A DNA stretch of 64,000 nt from an uncultured Duncaniella sp. (GTDB lineage: Bacteria > Bacteroidota > Bacteroidia > Bacteroidales > Muribaculaceae): NCBI GenBank assembly GCA_910576785.1, contig CAJTJG010000017.1, positions 17,350-81,349 on the forward strand, given 5' to 3'. A program made the translations under genes and the position numbers. How positions within the stretch are numbered: position 1 is the first letter of the stretch; every line of letters begins with the position of its first letter. Positions 8,725-18,254 of this stretch are shown here, one piece after another. The notes below the pieces were generated by a model, which worked only from the letters and a program-made list of their open reading frames with translations, did no database searches and had not been told where the DNA came from.

Positions 8725-10184
8725 AAGCTGCGTTCGCGCCGTGAGGCATCGATGCGCAGCAATATGAATAGCAGGAAAGTGAATCCCCACAGCGAGGAGC
8801 CGCCGTAGCTGAAGAATGGCAAGGGGATACCTATGACCGGACATAGCCCTATGACCATGCCGATGTTGATGGACAGATGGAATATGAGATAGCTGGCCAC
8901 ACAGTAGGCATATACGCGTCCGAAGGGGGTGGGTTGGCGCTCGGCTATGGTGAGTATTCTGAGTATGAGCACAAGGAACATCAGCAGCACTGCGGCCGAT
9001 CCTACAAATCCCTCTTCCTCGCCTATGGTGCAGTAGATGAAGTCGGTGTGTTGCTCGGGCACGTATTTCAGCTTTGTCTGGGTGCCGTTGAGAAAGCCCT
9101 TGCCCCACATGCCGCCCGATCCGATGGCAATCTTGGACTGGTTGACGTTGTAGCCCGCACCACGCAGGTCATCCTCTATGCCGAGGGCCACCTTGATGCG
9201 CATCTGCTGGTGGGGCTGGAGGATGGAGGTGAAGGCATAGTCGACGGAAAATGTGAATATGATGGACATGACCGCGGCTCCGACGGTGATGATGAGGTTG
9301 CGTGCCTTGGTTTTGAACATCAGCAGTATACAGTAGGCTATGGATACCGCCATTACTCCGAGGAAAAAGAACAGACCGGGGATGGTGACGCCGCACAGTT
9401 CAAGTACATAGGCTATTATGCCCGTCCCGACAAACCAGAGGAATACATTGCGTGCGCCGTCCATATGCTTGCAGTAGATGGCGAGCATGGCCACGATCAG
9501 GATCATGATCATGATGAAGACAGCTGCCTGGCCGGAGGGTATGCCGAGTATCAGCGAGCCGGTGAACTTGACCTCCACCACAAAGAAGAGCACCGCGCAG
9601 AATGCGGCCAGCAGTATGAGTCCGCTCATACCCTCGCGGTAGAGCACGAAGAAGAGCGACAGGTATACGAGTGCCGACCCGGTCTCTTTCTGTCCGAGGA
9701 TAAGCACCACCGGCAGGAAGATGATCAGGAGCGCCCGCACATAGTTCTTGCGCGAGGCATTGAGCACGAAGTTGTAGCCCGAGAACAGTTTGGCCAGACA
9801 CAGTGCAGTGGCGAATTTTCCGAACTCCGCCGGTTGCAGACTCATGGGGCCTATCACGAGCCATGACCGTGACCCCTTGATGTCAGGGGCTATGAATATC
9901 GTGACAAGCAGCAGCAGGAGCAATGCTCCGTAGATTACGTAGGCGTAATTCTCATATACCCTGACGTCTATGAGCAGAATGACAAGTCCGAGCACGAGCG
10001 AGAGACCTATCCATCTGAACTGTTTGCCGGAAAATTCCGTGAAACTGAGCATGTTTGCATGGTCGAAATCGTAGCTCGCCGCGTAGATGCTCACCATCCC
10101 TGCCGTGACGAGCAGGAGATAGAGCACCACGGTGAACCAGTCGACGTAGCGGAAGGTGGATTCTGATTTTTCGTTGTTTTGCAT
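8721..10184 (-). CDS. rodA: rod-shape glycan polymerase RodA
   Basis: A 487-residue SEDS-family membrane protein that polymerises lipid II during cell elongation together with PBP2. Family motifs are FSGKQFRWIGLSLVLG, SRSWLVIGPMSLQPAEFGK, LGQKETGSALVY, the QSKIAIGSGGMWGKGF loop, and HTDFIYCTIGEEEGFVG with GIPLPFFSYGGSS near the C-terminus. It is about 100 residues longer than E. coli RodA, with extra membrane segments in the middle, as in other Bacteroidales. It is the last gene of the mreB-mreC-mreD-mrdA-rodA operon, eight bases after mrdA. Confidence 0.95.
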   Translation of the reverse strand: MQNNEKSESTFRYVDWFTVVLYLLLVTAGMVSIYAASYDFDHANMLSFTEFSGKQFRWIGLSLVLGLVILLIDVRVYENYAYVIYGALLLLLLVTIFIAPDIKGSRSWLVIGPMSLQPAEFGKFATALCLAKLFSGYNFVLNASRKNYVRALLIIFLPVVLILGQKETGSALVYLSLFFVLYREGMSGLILLAAFCAVLFFVVEVKFTGSLILGIPSGQAAVFIMIMILIVAMLAIYCKHMDGARNVFLWFVGTGIIAYVLELCGVTIPGLFFFLGVMAVSIAYCILLMFKTKARNLIITVGAAVMSIIFTFSVDYAFTSILQPHQQMRIKVALGIEDDLRGAGYNVNQSKIAIGSGGMWGKGFLNGTQTKLKYVPEQHTDFIYCTIGEEEGFVGSAAVLLMFLVLILRILTIAERQPTPFGRVYAYCVASYLIFHLSINIGMVIGLCPVIGIPLPFFSYGGSSLWGFTFLLFILLRIDASRRERSF

Positions 10185-10192
10185 CGCGGGTG

Positions 10193-12055
10193 TCAGTGTT
10201 TCTTTGTTCCGGCAAACTGTATGGTGTTGCTGTGCAGCATGCGCTCCTCGAGGTATTTGCGGTCATCGGGGATGTAGCCACGCAGATACCTCTCCATGAC
10301 CAATGCCCCGATGGGCACACCGAATGTGGCGCCGAATCCGGCATTCTCCACGTAGACGGCCACGGCTATCTTGGGATTCTGGTACGGGGCGAAGCCCATG
10401 AAGGCGGAGTGGTCACGGCCGTGCGGGTTCTGCGCCGTACCGGTCTTGCCGCACACCTCGATGTCGGTCAGGTTCGCCACGCGGCAAGTACCGCCGGTGA
10501 CTGCCATACGCATACCCTCGGCTATGTCGTTGTACCAGTGGGAGGCGATGGTGGGAGTGTTTACCTTGAGATATTCGGCGGGTACTACCGTGTCCTGTAT
10601 CTCTTTTACCACATGGGGGGTGACGTAGTGACCGCGGTTGGCTATCGTGGCCGCGAGGTTGGCTATCTGGAGCGGTGTGGCGAGGATCTCACCCTGGCCG
10701 ATGGCTACCGATATGATTGTGTTGGCGCTCCAGTGGCCGTCGCCGTAGGCTTTGTTGTAGAATTCCACGTTGGGGATGAATCCACGGTACTCGCCCGGAA
10801 GGTCTATGCCGAGTTTGTAGCCGTAGCCCATGGACACCATGTGTTTTTTCCAGATGTCAAACGCATTGGCCGACGATCCGTAGCGGCCTCTCTTGTCGAT
10901 CATGGCCTTGAATCCCCAGCAGAAATATGCGTTGCACGAGGTCTGCAGCGCCGGTTTGAGTGGCAGCGGCGATCCGTGGCCGTGGCATCCCACCCTCAGT
11001 CCTCCGGATATGAAGCCGTGGGAGCAGGGGAACATGGTGCCGGTATTGATGATACCCTCCTCAAGGAGTATGAGGCCCTGGGTGGGTTTGAAAGTCGATC
11101 CGGGGGGATAGGTGGCCTGGATGGCGCGGTTGAACAGCGGCTTGTCAAGATCGCGCATCATCTTGTTGTAGTTGTTGCCGCGCTCACGGCCTATCAGCAG
11201 TGACGGGTCATATGTCGGCGCTGACACCAGACACAGTATCTCGCCGGTGGATGGCTCGATGGCTACCACCGCACCTTTCTTGTTGACCATCAGTGACTCG
11301 GCATATTGCTGCAGCTCGATGTTGAGTGACAGCTTTATGTTCTTTCCGGCCACGGCGTCGCGGTCAAGCGCCCCCTCCTCGTAGCGTCCCTGGATTCGTC
11401 CGAGCGCATCGCGCATGAGCACCTCCACGCCTTTTGTGCCGCGCAGGAAGTGCTCGTAGGTATGCTCTATGCCTATGTCGCCCACATAGTCGCCCGGTTT
11501 GTAGTATTCATCCTTGTCGATATCCTTCTGGTTCACCTCGCGGATGTTGCCGAGCACGTTGGCTCCGGCCTTGTAGTTGTACTCGCGCAGGATTCGTTTC
11601 TGGATATAGAATCCGGGGAAACGGTACAGTTTCTCCTGCAGGCGGCCGTAGTCCTCGGCGGTGAGGTGAGTGAGCAGACGCTGCGGCGAGTAGGATGAGT
11701 AGCCTGGGTTGCGGCGACGGTCACGCATCTCGTCGAAGCGTTTCACGAGCTCATCGCGGGTTATGCCGACGGCACGGCAGAAGTCGAGCGTGTCGAAGTC
11801 CTTGACATCGCGCGGTATCATCATCACATCGTATGCCGGCTGGTTGTATACCACGAGGCGGCCGTCGCGGTCGTAGATTATGCCTCGTGAGGGATAGACG
11901 GCCTTCCGTAGGAATGCATTTGAGTCGGCATACTCCTTGTATTTCGAGTCGGCCACCTGGAGGTTGAAGAGGCGCAGCAGATAGATGACGGCAATGACCA
12001 CTATGAATCCGCCTATCACGTATCTGCGTTTGGCAAGGTTATAGTCTTTTCTCAC
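10193..12055 (-). CDS. mrdA: penicillin-binding protein 2 (elongasome transpeptidase)
   Basis: A 620-residue class B PBP that crosslinks peptidoglycan with RodA. It has one N-terminal membrane anchor (about 14-30), a pedestal/dimerization domain (about 50-240) and a transpeptidase domain. The active-site serine is in PPGSTFKP, the second motif is SCN in QTSCNAYFCWGF, and the third is KTGTAQNPHGRDHSAFMG. Length matches MrdA. Its start overlaps the end of mreD by 17 bases, suggesting translational coupling. It acts on the outer face of the inner membrane. Confidence 0.95.
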   Translation of the reverse strand: MRKDYNLAKRRYVIGGFIVVIAVIYLLRLFNLQVADSKYKEYADSNAFLRKAVYPSRGIIYDRDGRLVVYNQPAYDVMMIPRDVKDFDTLDFCRAVGITRDELVKRFDEMRDRRRNPGYSSYSPQRLLTHLTAEDYGRLQEKLYRFPGFYIQKRILREYNYKAGANVLGNIREVNQKDIDKDEYYKPGDYVGDIGIEHTYEHFLRGTKGVEVLMRDALGRIQGRYEEGALDRDAVAGKNIKLSLNIELQQYAESLMVNKKGAVVAIEPSTGEILCLVSAPTYDPSLLIGRERGNNYNKMMRDLDKPLFNRAIQATYPPGSTFKPTQGLILLEEGIINTGTMFPCSHGFISGGLRVGCHGHGSPLPLKPALQTSCNAYFCWGFKAMIDKRGRYGSSANAFDIWKKHMVSMGYGYKLGIDLPGEYRGFIPNVEFYNKAYGDGHWSANTIISVAIGQGEILATPLQIANLAATIANRGHYVTPHVVKEIQDTVVPAEYLKVNTPTIASHWYNDIAEGMRMAVTGGTCRVANLTDIEVCGKTGTAQNPHGRDHSAFMGFAPYQNPKIAVAVYVENAGFGATFGVPIGALVMERYLRGYIPDDRKYLEERMLHSNTIQFAGTKKH

Positions 12056-12560
12056 TTCGGGGAGTCATTAGGGAGTCCACACCCACCATCAGAGCCATGG
12101 AGAGAAGTGTGCTGAAGATGATGCGGAGCAGGAGTTGGAGAGGATTGAAGAATGTGAAAGCCTCGATTGTGAATATGAGCATGCAGTAGAGCAGGGTCAT
12201 CGTGAGGAGGTATTTGAGGTAGACGGCGGTGCCGAGCGACTGCATGGATGGCTCAGGACGGGTGAGATCCTCCTCGCGCGGGACGTACAGGCGGAGCACC
12301 GGACGCCTGAGCATGGCGAGCACCGTACACGAGAGTGCGTTCATGCCATAGGTGTCGGAGAAGATGTCGACGGTCAGTCCGAGGAAGAAGCTGACGGTGA
12401 GCACCCAGTTGATGGCCAGTGTGATTGGCAGACGTATGATGACGTAGATGAACACCATAGGCACAGCCACATTGAAGAGGTATATGTGATTGAACACAAC
12501 TACTTGTGCCAGCACGAGTACGATCGAGAGGATGATGAACTGTATGGTGGTTTTGCTCAT
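12039..12560 (-). CDS. mreD: rod shape-determining protein MreD
   Basis: A 173-residue, very hydrophobic inner-membrane protein with about five or six predicted segments, linking MreC to the membrane elongation machinery. Sequence conservation is weak in this family, so the call rests on size, topology (VVFNHIYLFNVAVPMVFIYV and GLTVDIFSDTYGMNALS are typical of Bacteroidota MreD) and position between mreC and mrdA. It ends inside the first codons of mrdA. Confidence 0.92.
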   Translation of the reverse strand: MSKTTIQFIILSIVLVLAQVVVFNHIYLFNVAVPMVFIYVIIRLPITLAINWVLTVSFFLGLTVDIFSDTYGMNALSCTVLAMLRRPVLRLYVPREEDLTRPEPSMQSLGTAVYLKYLLTMTLLYCMLIFTIEAFTFFNPLQLLLRIIFSTLLSMALMVGVDSLMTPRSEKRL

Positions 12561-12582
12561 GGGTAATGGTGTTGTGTGTCTG

Positions 12583-13437
12583 TCACTCGATGTTTTTTAT
12601 CTCCGGTTCTTTTTCCACGGCGGTGAGTTCGTCCTTCATATGGTCGCGTATCACACGCACGGTGGAGAGCGTGGAGAAGTCGGTGAAAAGTTTTACCCGG
12701 AGGGTGTAGAAGTTATCCTCGCGGTCCCTCACGCCCGACAGGATGGTGCCGATAGGCACACCTTCGGGAAATACGGTGGAGAATCCGCTTGTCACCACAG
12801 TGTCGCCTTTCACAAATTTGGCATGCTTTGGGAGCTCTTCGAGTATTGCCTCGCCCGGGTCGCGTCCATCCCATACGAGTGATCCCACCTGGTTCTCGCC
12901 CTTGACCTTGCAGGATAGGCGCAGATAGGGGTTGAGCACGGATATGAGTCGTGCCGTATGGTCGCCCACGACATTGACTATGCCTACTATGCCGTTCTGG
13001 TCCATCACACCCATCTCGGGTTCCACGCCGTCGAGGCGGCCTTTCTGGATGGTGATATAGTTGTGGGAGTGGTTGATGGAGTTGTTTATGACGTGGGCTA
13101 TGATGAAGTGGTAGCGCTGCAGGGCCGAGTCGACCGACATCGTGTCGGAGTAGATCTGCTCTCGGTAGCCGCGTATGGTCTCCTTGAGATTGTATATCTC
13201 GAGCTCGAGGTCGGAGTTGCGCCGTTGCAGGTCCTCGTTGATCTCGCGTAGGGAGAAATAGGAGGACACATTGTTGGCTGTGCCGTATATGCCTGACGAT
13301 ACGGTGTTGGCCGAAGTCAGGTAAACATGGTGCTGGTAGGGGTTGCCAGAGAACAGCAGCGCGCAACTTGCCGCCACATACAGGGCGAACAGAAACCAGC
13401 TGGAGTATTTGACAAAGAATTTAAGAAGCTCGCTCAC
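12583..13437 (-). CDS. mreC: rod shape-determining protein MreC
   Basis: A 284-residue protein with an N-terminal membrane anchor (about 12-30), a coiled-coil helix (about 60-95, REINEDLQRRNSDLELEIYN) and two beta-barrel subdomains (about 120-270, including GRLDGVEPEMGVMDQNGIVG and VVTSGFSTVFPEGVPIG). MreC forms periplasmic filaments that activate PBP2. It sits 22 bases upstream of mreD and about 130 bases downstream of mreB; a hairpin of the GACAAAAG family lies in that gap. Confidence 0.95.
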   Translation of the reverse strand: MSELLKFFVKYSSWFLFALYVAASCALLFSGNPYQHHVYLTSANTVSSGIYGTANNVSSYFSLREINEDLQRRNSDLELEIYNLKETIRGYREQIYSDTMSVDSALQRYHFIIAHVINNSINHSHNYITIQKGRLDGVEPEMGVMDQNGIVGIVNVVGDHTARLISVLNPYLRLSCKVKGENQVGSLVWDGRDPGEAILEELPKHAKFVKGDTVVTSGFSTVFPEGVPIGTILSGVRDREDNFYTLRVKLFTDFSTLSTVRVIRDHMKDELTAVEKEPEIKNIE

Positions 13438-13485
13438 GCTTGAAGCATTTCGACGTTTGGGTGTGTATAGCGGATGTATAAGGCC

Positions 13486-13533
13486 AAAAGTGACAAAAGC
13501 GACATAAGCCTGTTATGTCTCTTTTGTCCTTTT
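13486..13533. repeat. GACAAAAG-type intergenic hairpin, copy 1 (mreB-mreC gap)
   Basis: Left arm 13486-13507 and right arm 13513-13533 form a stem of about 20 bp with a five-base GCCTG loop and few mismatches. The left arm contains TGACAAAAG and the right arm its complement. The sequence resembles the hairpins at 16356-16469 and 26180-26250. Within an operon, it may attenuate or process the transcript, which would lower mreC expression relative to mreB (inference). Confidence 0.6.
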
Positions 13534-13571
13534 GTGTCTTTACGGATTGAATCCGGCAAGGGGTGTATGGA

Positions 13572-14591
13572 TCACCGGATGAGGAACGAGAATGTCTCGA
13601 TATTCTTCAGAGCCACGCCCGTACCCTTGGCTACAGCCAGGAGGGGATCCTCGGCGATGTGGAACTGGATGCCGATCTTGTCGGTGAGGCGCTTGTCGAG
13701 GCCGCGGAGCATGGCGCCGCCGCCGGCGAGGAATATGCCGTTCATCACGATATCGGAGTAGAGTTCCGGCGGTGTCTCGTCAAGGGCCTGGAGCACGGCA
13801 GCCTCGATGCGCGAGATGGACTTCTCGATGCAGTGCGAGATCTCCTGATAGCTCACGGGCACCTCCATGGGGAGGGCGGTCATCTTGTTCGGGCCGTGGA
13901 CGATGAAGTCCTCCGGCGGATTCTCAAGCTCTGTGAGGGCCGAACCCACGTGGATCTTGATCTGCTCGGCAGTGCGTTCGCCCACCTTGACGTTGTGTAC
14001 ACGGCTCATGTGCTCCATGATGTCGTCGGTGAGGTCGTCGCCGGCCACCTGTATGCTCTTGTTGGACACGATGCCTCCGAGTGATATGACGGCGATCTCG
14101 GTGGTACCGCCACCTATGTCGACGATCATGTTTCCCTGGGGGGCGAGTACATCTATGCCGATGCCGAGGGCTGCGGCCATAGGCTCGTAGATCATATAGA
14201 CGTCGCGTCCGCCGGCATGCTCGGAGGAGTCGCGCACGGCACGGATCTCAACTTCGGTGGATCCCGAGGGGATGCCCACCACCATCTTCATGGAGGGGGA
14301 GAACCAATTGCTCTTCGAGCTGGCTTTCTTGATGAGACCGCGTATCATCATCTCGGCGGCGTTGAAGTTGGCTATCACACCCTTGCGGAGCGGACGGATG
14401 GTCTCGATGCCATCGTTTTCCTTGCCCTGCATGAGCTTGGCCTCGCGGCCTACGGCGATGAGTTTGCCGGTACGTTTCTCAAGGGCAACGATTGAGGGCT
14501 CGTCGATCACGATCTTGTCATTGTGGATGATGATCGTGTTGGCGGTACCGAGGTCAATCGCTATCTCCTTGGTGAATGAGAATATGCTCAT
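13572..14591 (-). CDS. mreB: rod shape-determining actin homologue MreB
   Basis: A 339-residue bacterial actin that forms membrane-bound filaments and positions the elongation machinery. Actin-fold nucleotide motifs are visible: phosphate 1 DLGTANTII, phosphate 2 MIVDIGGGTTEIAVISLGG and adenosine GIFLAGGGAMLRGL. Length matches the family. It is the first gene of the mre operon and begins 61 bases after the purH stop on the same strand, so read-through from purH is possible; I see no clear terminator between them. Confidence 0.97.
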   Translation of the reverse strand: MSIFSFTKEIAIDLGTANTIIIHNDKIVIDEPSIVALEKRTGKLIAVGREAKLMQGKENDGIETIRPLRKGVIANFNAAEMMIRGLIKKASSKSNWFSPSMKMVVGIPSGSTEVEIRAVRDSSEHAGGRDVYMIYEPMAAALGIGIDVLAPQGNMIVDIGGGTTEIAVISLGGIVSNKSIQVAGDDLTDDIMEHMSRVHNVKVGERTAEQIKIHVGSALTELENPPEDFIVHGPNKMTALPMEVPVSYQEISHCIEKSISRIEAAVLQALDETPPELYSDIVMNGIFLAGGGAMLRGLDKRLTDKIGIQFHIAEDPLLAVAKGTGVALKNIETFSFLIR

Positions 14592-14652
14592 TTTCTATCT
14601 AATGCTTGTTTTGAGTGGAGGAGAGTATTTTGGAGAAATGTGTTTTTTTTGA

Positions 14653-16197
14653 TCAGTGTTTGAAGTGGCGGAAACCGGTTGTCACCATGGCCATGCCGTG
14701 GGCGTTGCAGTAGTCCACGCTCTCATTGTCGCGGATAGAGCCTCCGGGATGTACCACAGCCTTTATGCCGGCGTTTCCTGCTATCTCCACGCAGTCGGGG
14801 AAGGGGAAGAAAGCGTCGGAAGCCATGACAGCGCCGTCGAGACTGAGTCCGAACGAACGTGCCTTCTCGATGGCCTGCTTGAGGGCGTCCACGCGTGAGG
14901 TCTGGCCTACGCCGCTGGCGAGGAGCATGCCGTCCTTGGCGAGGACGATGGCGTTGCTCTTGGAGTTCTTCACGATCTTGTTGGCGAAGAGAAGATCGGC
15001 TGCCTGGGCAGGGGTGACGGCGAGTTCGGTCACCTGCTTGAGGTCGTCGGTGGTCTCGATCTTGAGGTCGCGGTCCTGTACGAGTGCGCCGTTCAGGCAT
15101 GAACGGAACTGACGTGTGGTCTTCAGCGGCGACTTCTGTACGAGTATGATGCGGTTCTTCTTCTGCTTGAGTATCTCGAGAGCTTCGGGAGTATATTCCG
15201 GAGCCATGATTACCTCGAAGAAGATCTTGTTGATCTCCTCGGCGGCAGCGGCGTCGACAGTGCCGTTGGTGATGAGCACACCGCCGAATGCGCTGACGGG
15301 GTCACCGGCCAGAGCGTCTTTCCATGCCTCGGCGATGGTGGGACGCGATGCCAGGCCGCAAGCGTTGTTGTGCTTGAGGATGGCGAAGGTGGGGGTGTCG
15401 AATTCGCCGATGAGGTTGACTGCGGCGTCGATGTCAAGAAGATTGTTGTAGGATATCTCCTTGCCGTGAAGTTGGGTGAACATCTCGTCAAACGCGCCGA
15501 AGAATGTACCCTTCTGATGGGGATTCTCGCCGTAACGCATGGGCTTGGCTTCATCGAAGGCTATGCGGAGTTCCTCGCATGAGGGGATGTTGGACTCCAC
15601 TTCGGTGGAAGCAAAATAGTTGTAGATATCGGTGTCATAGCCCGAGGATACCGCGAATGCCTGGCCGGCAAACCAGCGGCGCTCCTCGATGGATGACTCT
15701 GCGCCGTTGCGGCGGAGCATGTCGGCCATAGGGGCATACTGAGCCTTGGAGGCTACGATGATCACGTCCTTGTAGTTCTTGGCGGCTCCGCGTATGAGGG
15801 AGATGCCGCCTATGTCGATCTTCTCGATGATGTCGGCCTCGGGGGCGCCTGACGCTACGGTGGCGCTGAAGGGGTAGAGGTCTACAATCACGAGGTCGAT
15901 CTCGGGAATTTCGTATTTGGCTATCTGCTCGCGGTCACCCTCATTGTCGCGGCGGTTGAGGATACCGCCGAATACTTTGGGATGGAGTGTCTTTACTCTT
16001 CCGCCGAGGATGGAGGGGTATCCGGTAAGATCCTCCACAGCGGCACATTCATATCCGAGTCCCTCAATGAAGGAACGGGTTCCGCCGGTGGAGAGGAATT
16101 TCACACCGTTTGCATTCAAAAGGGCCAGGATTTCATCGAGGCCGTCCTTGTGAAAGACCGAGATAAGAGCGGTCTTAATTCTTTTGTTGTCAGACAT
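14653..16197 (-). CDS. purH: bifunctional AICAR transformylase / IMP cyclohydrolase
   Basis: A 514-residue enzyme for the last two steps of purine synthesis. The N-terminal MGS-fold cyclohydrolase domain (about 1-200) has FLSTGGTRSFIEGLG and the GGRVKTLHPKVFGGIL segment; the C-terminal transformylase domain has the catalytic pair in AILKHNNACGLA and ends VVHPGGSIRDNESVDYCNAH. The start at 16197 (MSDNKRIKTALISVFHKDG) is preferred to the ATG at 16221, which adds eight poorly conserved residues and lies close to the -7 box. It is separated from its partner purL by the etf operon. Confidence 0.95.
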   Translation of the reverse strand: MSDNKRIKTALISVFHKDGLDEILALLNANGVKFLSTGGTRSFIEGLGYECAAVEDLTGYPSILGGRVKTLHPKVFGGILNRRDNEGDREQIAKYEIPEIDLVIVDLYPFSATVASGAPEADIIEKIDIGGISLIRGAAKNYKDVIIVASKAQYAPMADMLRRNGAESSIEERRWFAGQAFAVSSGYDTDIYNYFASTEVESNIPSCEELRIAFDEAKPMRYGENPHQKGTFFGAFDEMFTQLHGKEISYNNLLDIDAAVNLIGEFDTPTFAILKHNNACGLASRPTIAEAWKDALAGDPVSAFGGVLITNGTVDAAAAEEINKIFFEVIMAPEYTPEALEILKQKKNRIILVQKSPLKTTRQFRSCLNGALVQDRDLKIETTDDLKQVTELAVTPAQAADLLFANKIVKNSKSNAIVLAKDGMLLASGVGQTSRVDALKQAIEKARSFGLSLDGAVMASDAFFPFPDCVEIAGNAGIKAVVHPGGSIRDNESVDYCNAHGMAMVTTGFRHFKH

Positions 16198-16225
16198 GCG
16201 GGTAACTATTGGATTTTTCAAAGTG

Positions 16226-16233
16226 CAAAATTA
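16226..16233 (-). promoter_or_regulatory. -7 promoter box of purH
   Basis: On the minus strand the sequence is TAATTTTG, matching the Bacteroidota -7 consensus TAnnTTTG. No TTTG lies at the usual -33 spacing. Initiation near 16220 leaves a leader of about 24 bases before the ATG at 16197. Confidence 0.45.
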
Positions 16234-16355
16234 GTGATATTTTTGCAACTAATAAAACTCTCATCCCTAATAATGCGTAAATCTGCGAAAATATATTGCG
16301 GTTATGCAGAAAAATAACTGTGCACGGCTGAAAGAGAAGATGTGTGTCAGAATAT

Positions 16356-16469
16356 AGAAGGACACAGAAGGACAAATAAGGGACAAAAGTGACAGAATAT
16401 TAATTATCTGTGTAATAATTAATTACTTTCTGTCACTTTTGTCCCTTATTTGTCCTTCTGTGTCTTTCT
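16356..16469. repeat. GACAAAAG-type intergenic hairpin, copy 2 (very long inverted repeat)
   Basis: Arms 16356-16397 and 16428-16469 are complementary over 42 positions with one mismatch. The AT-rich centre also pairs (ATTAATTAT with ATAATTAAT), so almost the whole 114 bases can fold into one hairpin. Arms carry GGACACAGAAGGACAAATA and GGGACAAAAGTGACAG. It lies between purH (transcribed away) and the 3' end of the acyl-CoA dehydrogenase operon. It could end transcription or be a small palindromic mobile repeat; no coding potential is seen. Confidence 0.8.
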
Positions 16470-16487
16470 ATCAATTATGACACAACC

Positions 16488-16515
16488 TTGTATCTTTCTG
16501 TCAGTTAAGATACAA
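16488..16515 (-). terminator. hairpin downstream of the acyl-CoA dehydrogenase operon
   Basis: A perfect 9-bp inverted repeat TTGTATCTT / AAGATACAA has a 10-base loop and starts 26 bases after the operon's last stop codon. It lacks a clear T-run on the minus strand, so a role in termination or RNA stability is only likely. Confidence 0.35.
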
Positions 16516-16540
16516 TCTCTTGGGTCAGTTGTTAGGACTC

Positions 16541-18244
16541 TCAATCCACCTTGTAGGTGGCCACTTCTTCCGGACGGAACGATGCGATGAAGCCGCTGTG
16601 CTTGTTCACCTCAGCTTCGGCGAGGTTCACGTATACCTCGAGCGAGCGGGTGAAGGAGTCGTTGCGGTTGGCATCGAGCAGGAGGAGGTAGCTCATCACG
16701 GTGACGCCGGCCATCTCCACCAGGCGGCGGGCCATGAAGTCGGCATAGGCCTGGTCCTCAACGGCTGTCACAGCCTCAACGGCCTTGGCATATGTCTCGG
16801 TCATGGAGGCGAGACGGTCCTTGATGGACTGGAGTTCGGGACGCACCTCGGTGGCCTGATAGTCATGGATGAGGTTGAGATATGTGCCTGTGGTGACGTG
16901 GCGTATGGCTGCCACTACCTGAAGCTGGGTGGTGCCTTCGTAGATGGAGGTGATGCGTGCGTCGCGGTAGAGGCGCTCGCAGGCATAGTCCTTCATGAAG
17001 CCCGATCCGCCATGTACCTGTATGCAGTCGTAGGCGTTCTGGTTGCAGTATTCGCTGCCCATGCCCTTGGCGAGGGGTGTGAGGGCGTCGGCCAGACGGG
17101 AGTAGTGCTTCGACTCCTTGCGCTCCTCGGGGGTGAGGGTGCGCTCCTTGGCGATGTCGTCGTAGATCTTGTAGACGTCCACGAAACGTGCGCACTCGTA
17201 GAGGAGCGAGCGTGAGGCGTCGAGCTTGGCCTTCATCACGGAGAGCATCTCGTAGACGGCGGGGAACTCGATGATGGCTTTGCCGAACTGTTTGCGGTCG
17301 CGTGCATAGGCGAGGGCCTCGCGGTAGGCGAGTTCGCTTACGCCCACGCTCTGGGCGGCGATGCCGAGGCGTGCGCCGTTCATGAGGGCCATCACATATT
17401 TGATGAGGCCCATGCGGCGGTTGCCGCAGAGCTCGGCCTTGGCGTTCTTGTAGGTGAGCTCACATGTGGGCGAACCCTTGATACCCATTTTGTTTTCGAT
17501 ACGGCGCACGTTGACGCCACCGTCGCGCTTGTCGTAGATGAACATCGAGAGGCCGCGGCCATCCTTGGTGCCTGCCTCGGAGCGGGCGAGCACAAGGTGG
17601 ATGTCGGAGTCACCGTTGGTGATGAATCGCTTCACGCCGTTGAGACGCCAGGTGCCGTCGGGCTGCTCGGTGGCCTTGAGCATCACGCTCTGGAGGTCGG
17701 AGCCGGCATCGGGCTCGGTGAGGTCCATGGACATGGTTTCGCCCTGACACACGCGGGTGATGAAGCGCTCCTTCTGCTCCTCGTTTGCAAACTCATAGAT
17801 GGTCTCGGCACAGTCCTGCAGACCCCAGAGATTCTCGAATCCGGTGTCGGCACGGCTCACAATGTCGGCGGCCATGATGTAGGGGGTGATGGGGAAGTTG
17901 AGGCCACCGAATCGGCGGGGCATGGCCATGCCCATGAGGCCGGCCTTGCGGCAGGCGTCGAGGTTTTCCTGTGTGGCAGGGGCGTAGGTGACACGTCCGT
18001 CGGCCACGGAGGGGCCGTCGTGGTCCACGCTTTCGGCGTTGGGGGCGATGATGTCGCCGCAGATCTCGCCTACGATTTCGAGCACCTTGTCGTAGCTGTC
18101 CTGGGCGTCCTCGTAGTTGAGGGGCGCGTAGTCATACTTTTCGGCGTCGGTATAGTTGCGTTCCTTCAGAGCCACGATCTTCTCCATCAGTGGATGGGTG
18201 AGATGGTGCTTCAGATCGGGATTGTCGGTATAGAAGTTAGCCAT
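16541..18244 (-). CDS. acyl-CoA dehydrogenase, long (about 570-residue) subfamily
   Basis: A 567-residue FAD flavoenzyme that oxidises an acyl-CoA to the enoyl-CoA, passing electrons to ETF. The N-terminal helical domain carries GLMGMAMPRRFGGLNFPIT; the FAD/substrate motif is MSMDLTEPDAGSDLQ; the C-terminal domain has IQVHGGSGFMKDYACERLYR and a catalytic-base region in SIYEGTTQLQV. An extra C-terminal helical domain of about 120 residues marks the larger AcdA-type subfamily; chain-length specificity cannot be read. It is the last gene of an operon with etfB and etfA, its expected electron acceptor. Confidence 0.92.
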   Translation of the reverse strand: MANFYTDNPDLKHHLTHPLMEKIVALKERNYTDAEKYDYAPLNYEDAQDSYDKVLEIVGEICGDIIAPNAESVDHDGPSVADGRVTYAPATQENLDACRKAGLMGMAMPRRFGGLNFPITPYIMAADIVSRADTGFENLWGLQDCAETIYEFANEEQKERFITRVCQGETMSMDLTEPDAGSDLQSVMLKATEQPDGTWRLNGVKRFITNGDSDIHLVLARSEAGTKDGRGLSMFIYDKRDGGVNVRRIENKMGIKGSPTCELTYKNAKAELCGNRRMGLIKYVMALMNGARLGIAAQSVGVSELAYREALAYARDRKQFGKAIIEFPAVYEMLSVMKAKLDASRSLLYECARFVDVYKIYDDIAKERTLTPEERKESKHYSRLADALTPLAKGMGSEYCNQNAYDCIQVHGGSGFMKDYACERLYRDARITSIYEGTTQLQVVAAIRHVTTGTYLNLIHDYQATEVRPELQSIKDRLASMTETYAKAVEAVTAVEDQAYADFMARRLVEMAGVTVMSYLLLLDANRNDSFTRSLEVYVNLAEAEVNKHSGFIASFRPEEVATYKVD

Positions 18245-18254
18245 TGCTTTGTTT

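Noticed and set aside
8877..9866. A 329-residue open frame antisense to rodA
   Set aside because: Composition is a mirror of membrane-protein codons; no homology expected or seen.
10190..11203. A 337-residue open frame antisense to mrdA
   Set aside because: Shadow frame; mrdA has all catalytic motifs on the other strand.
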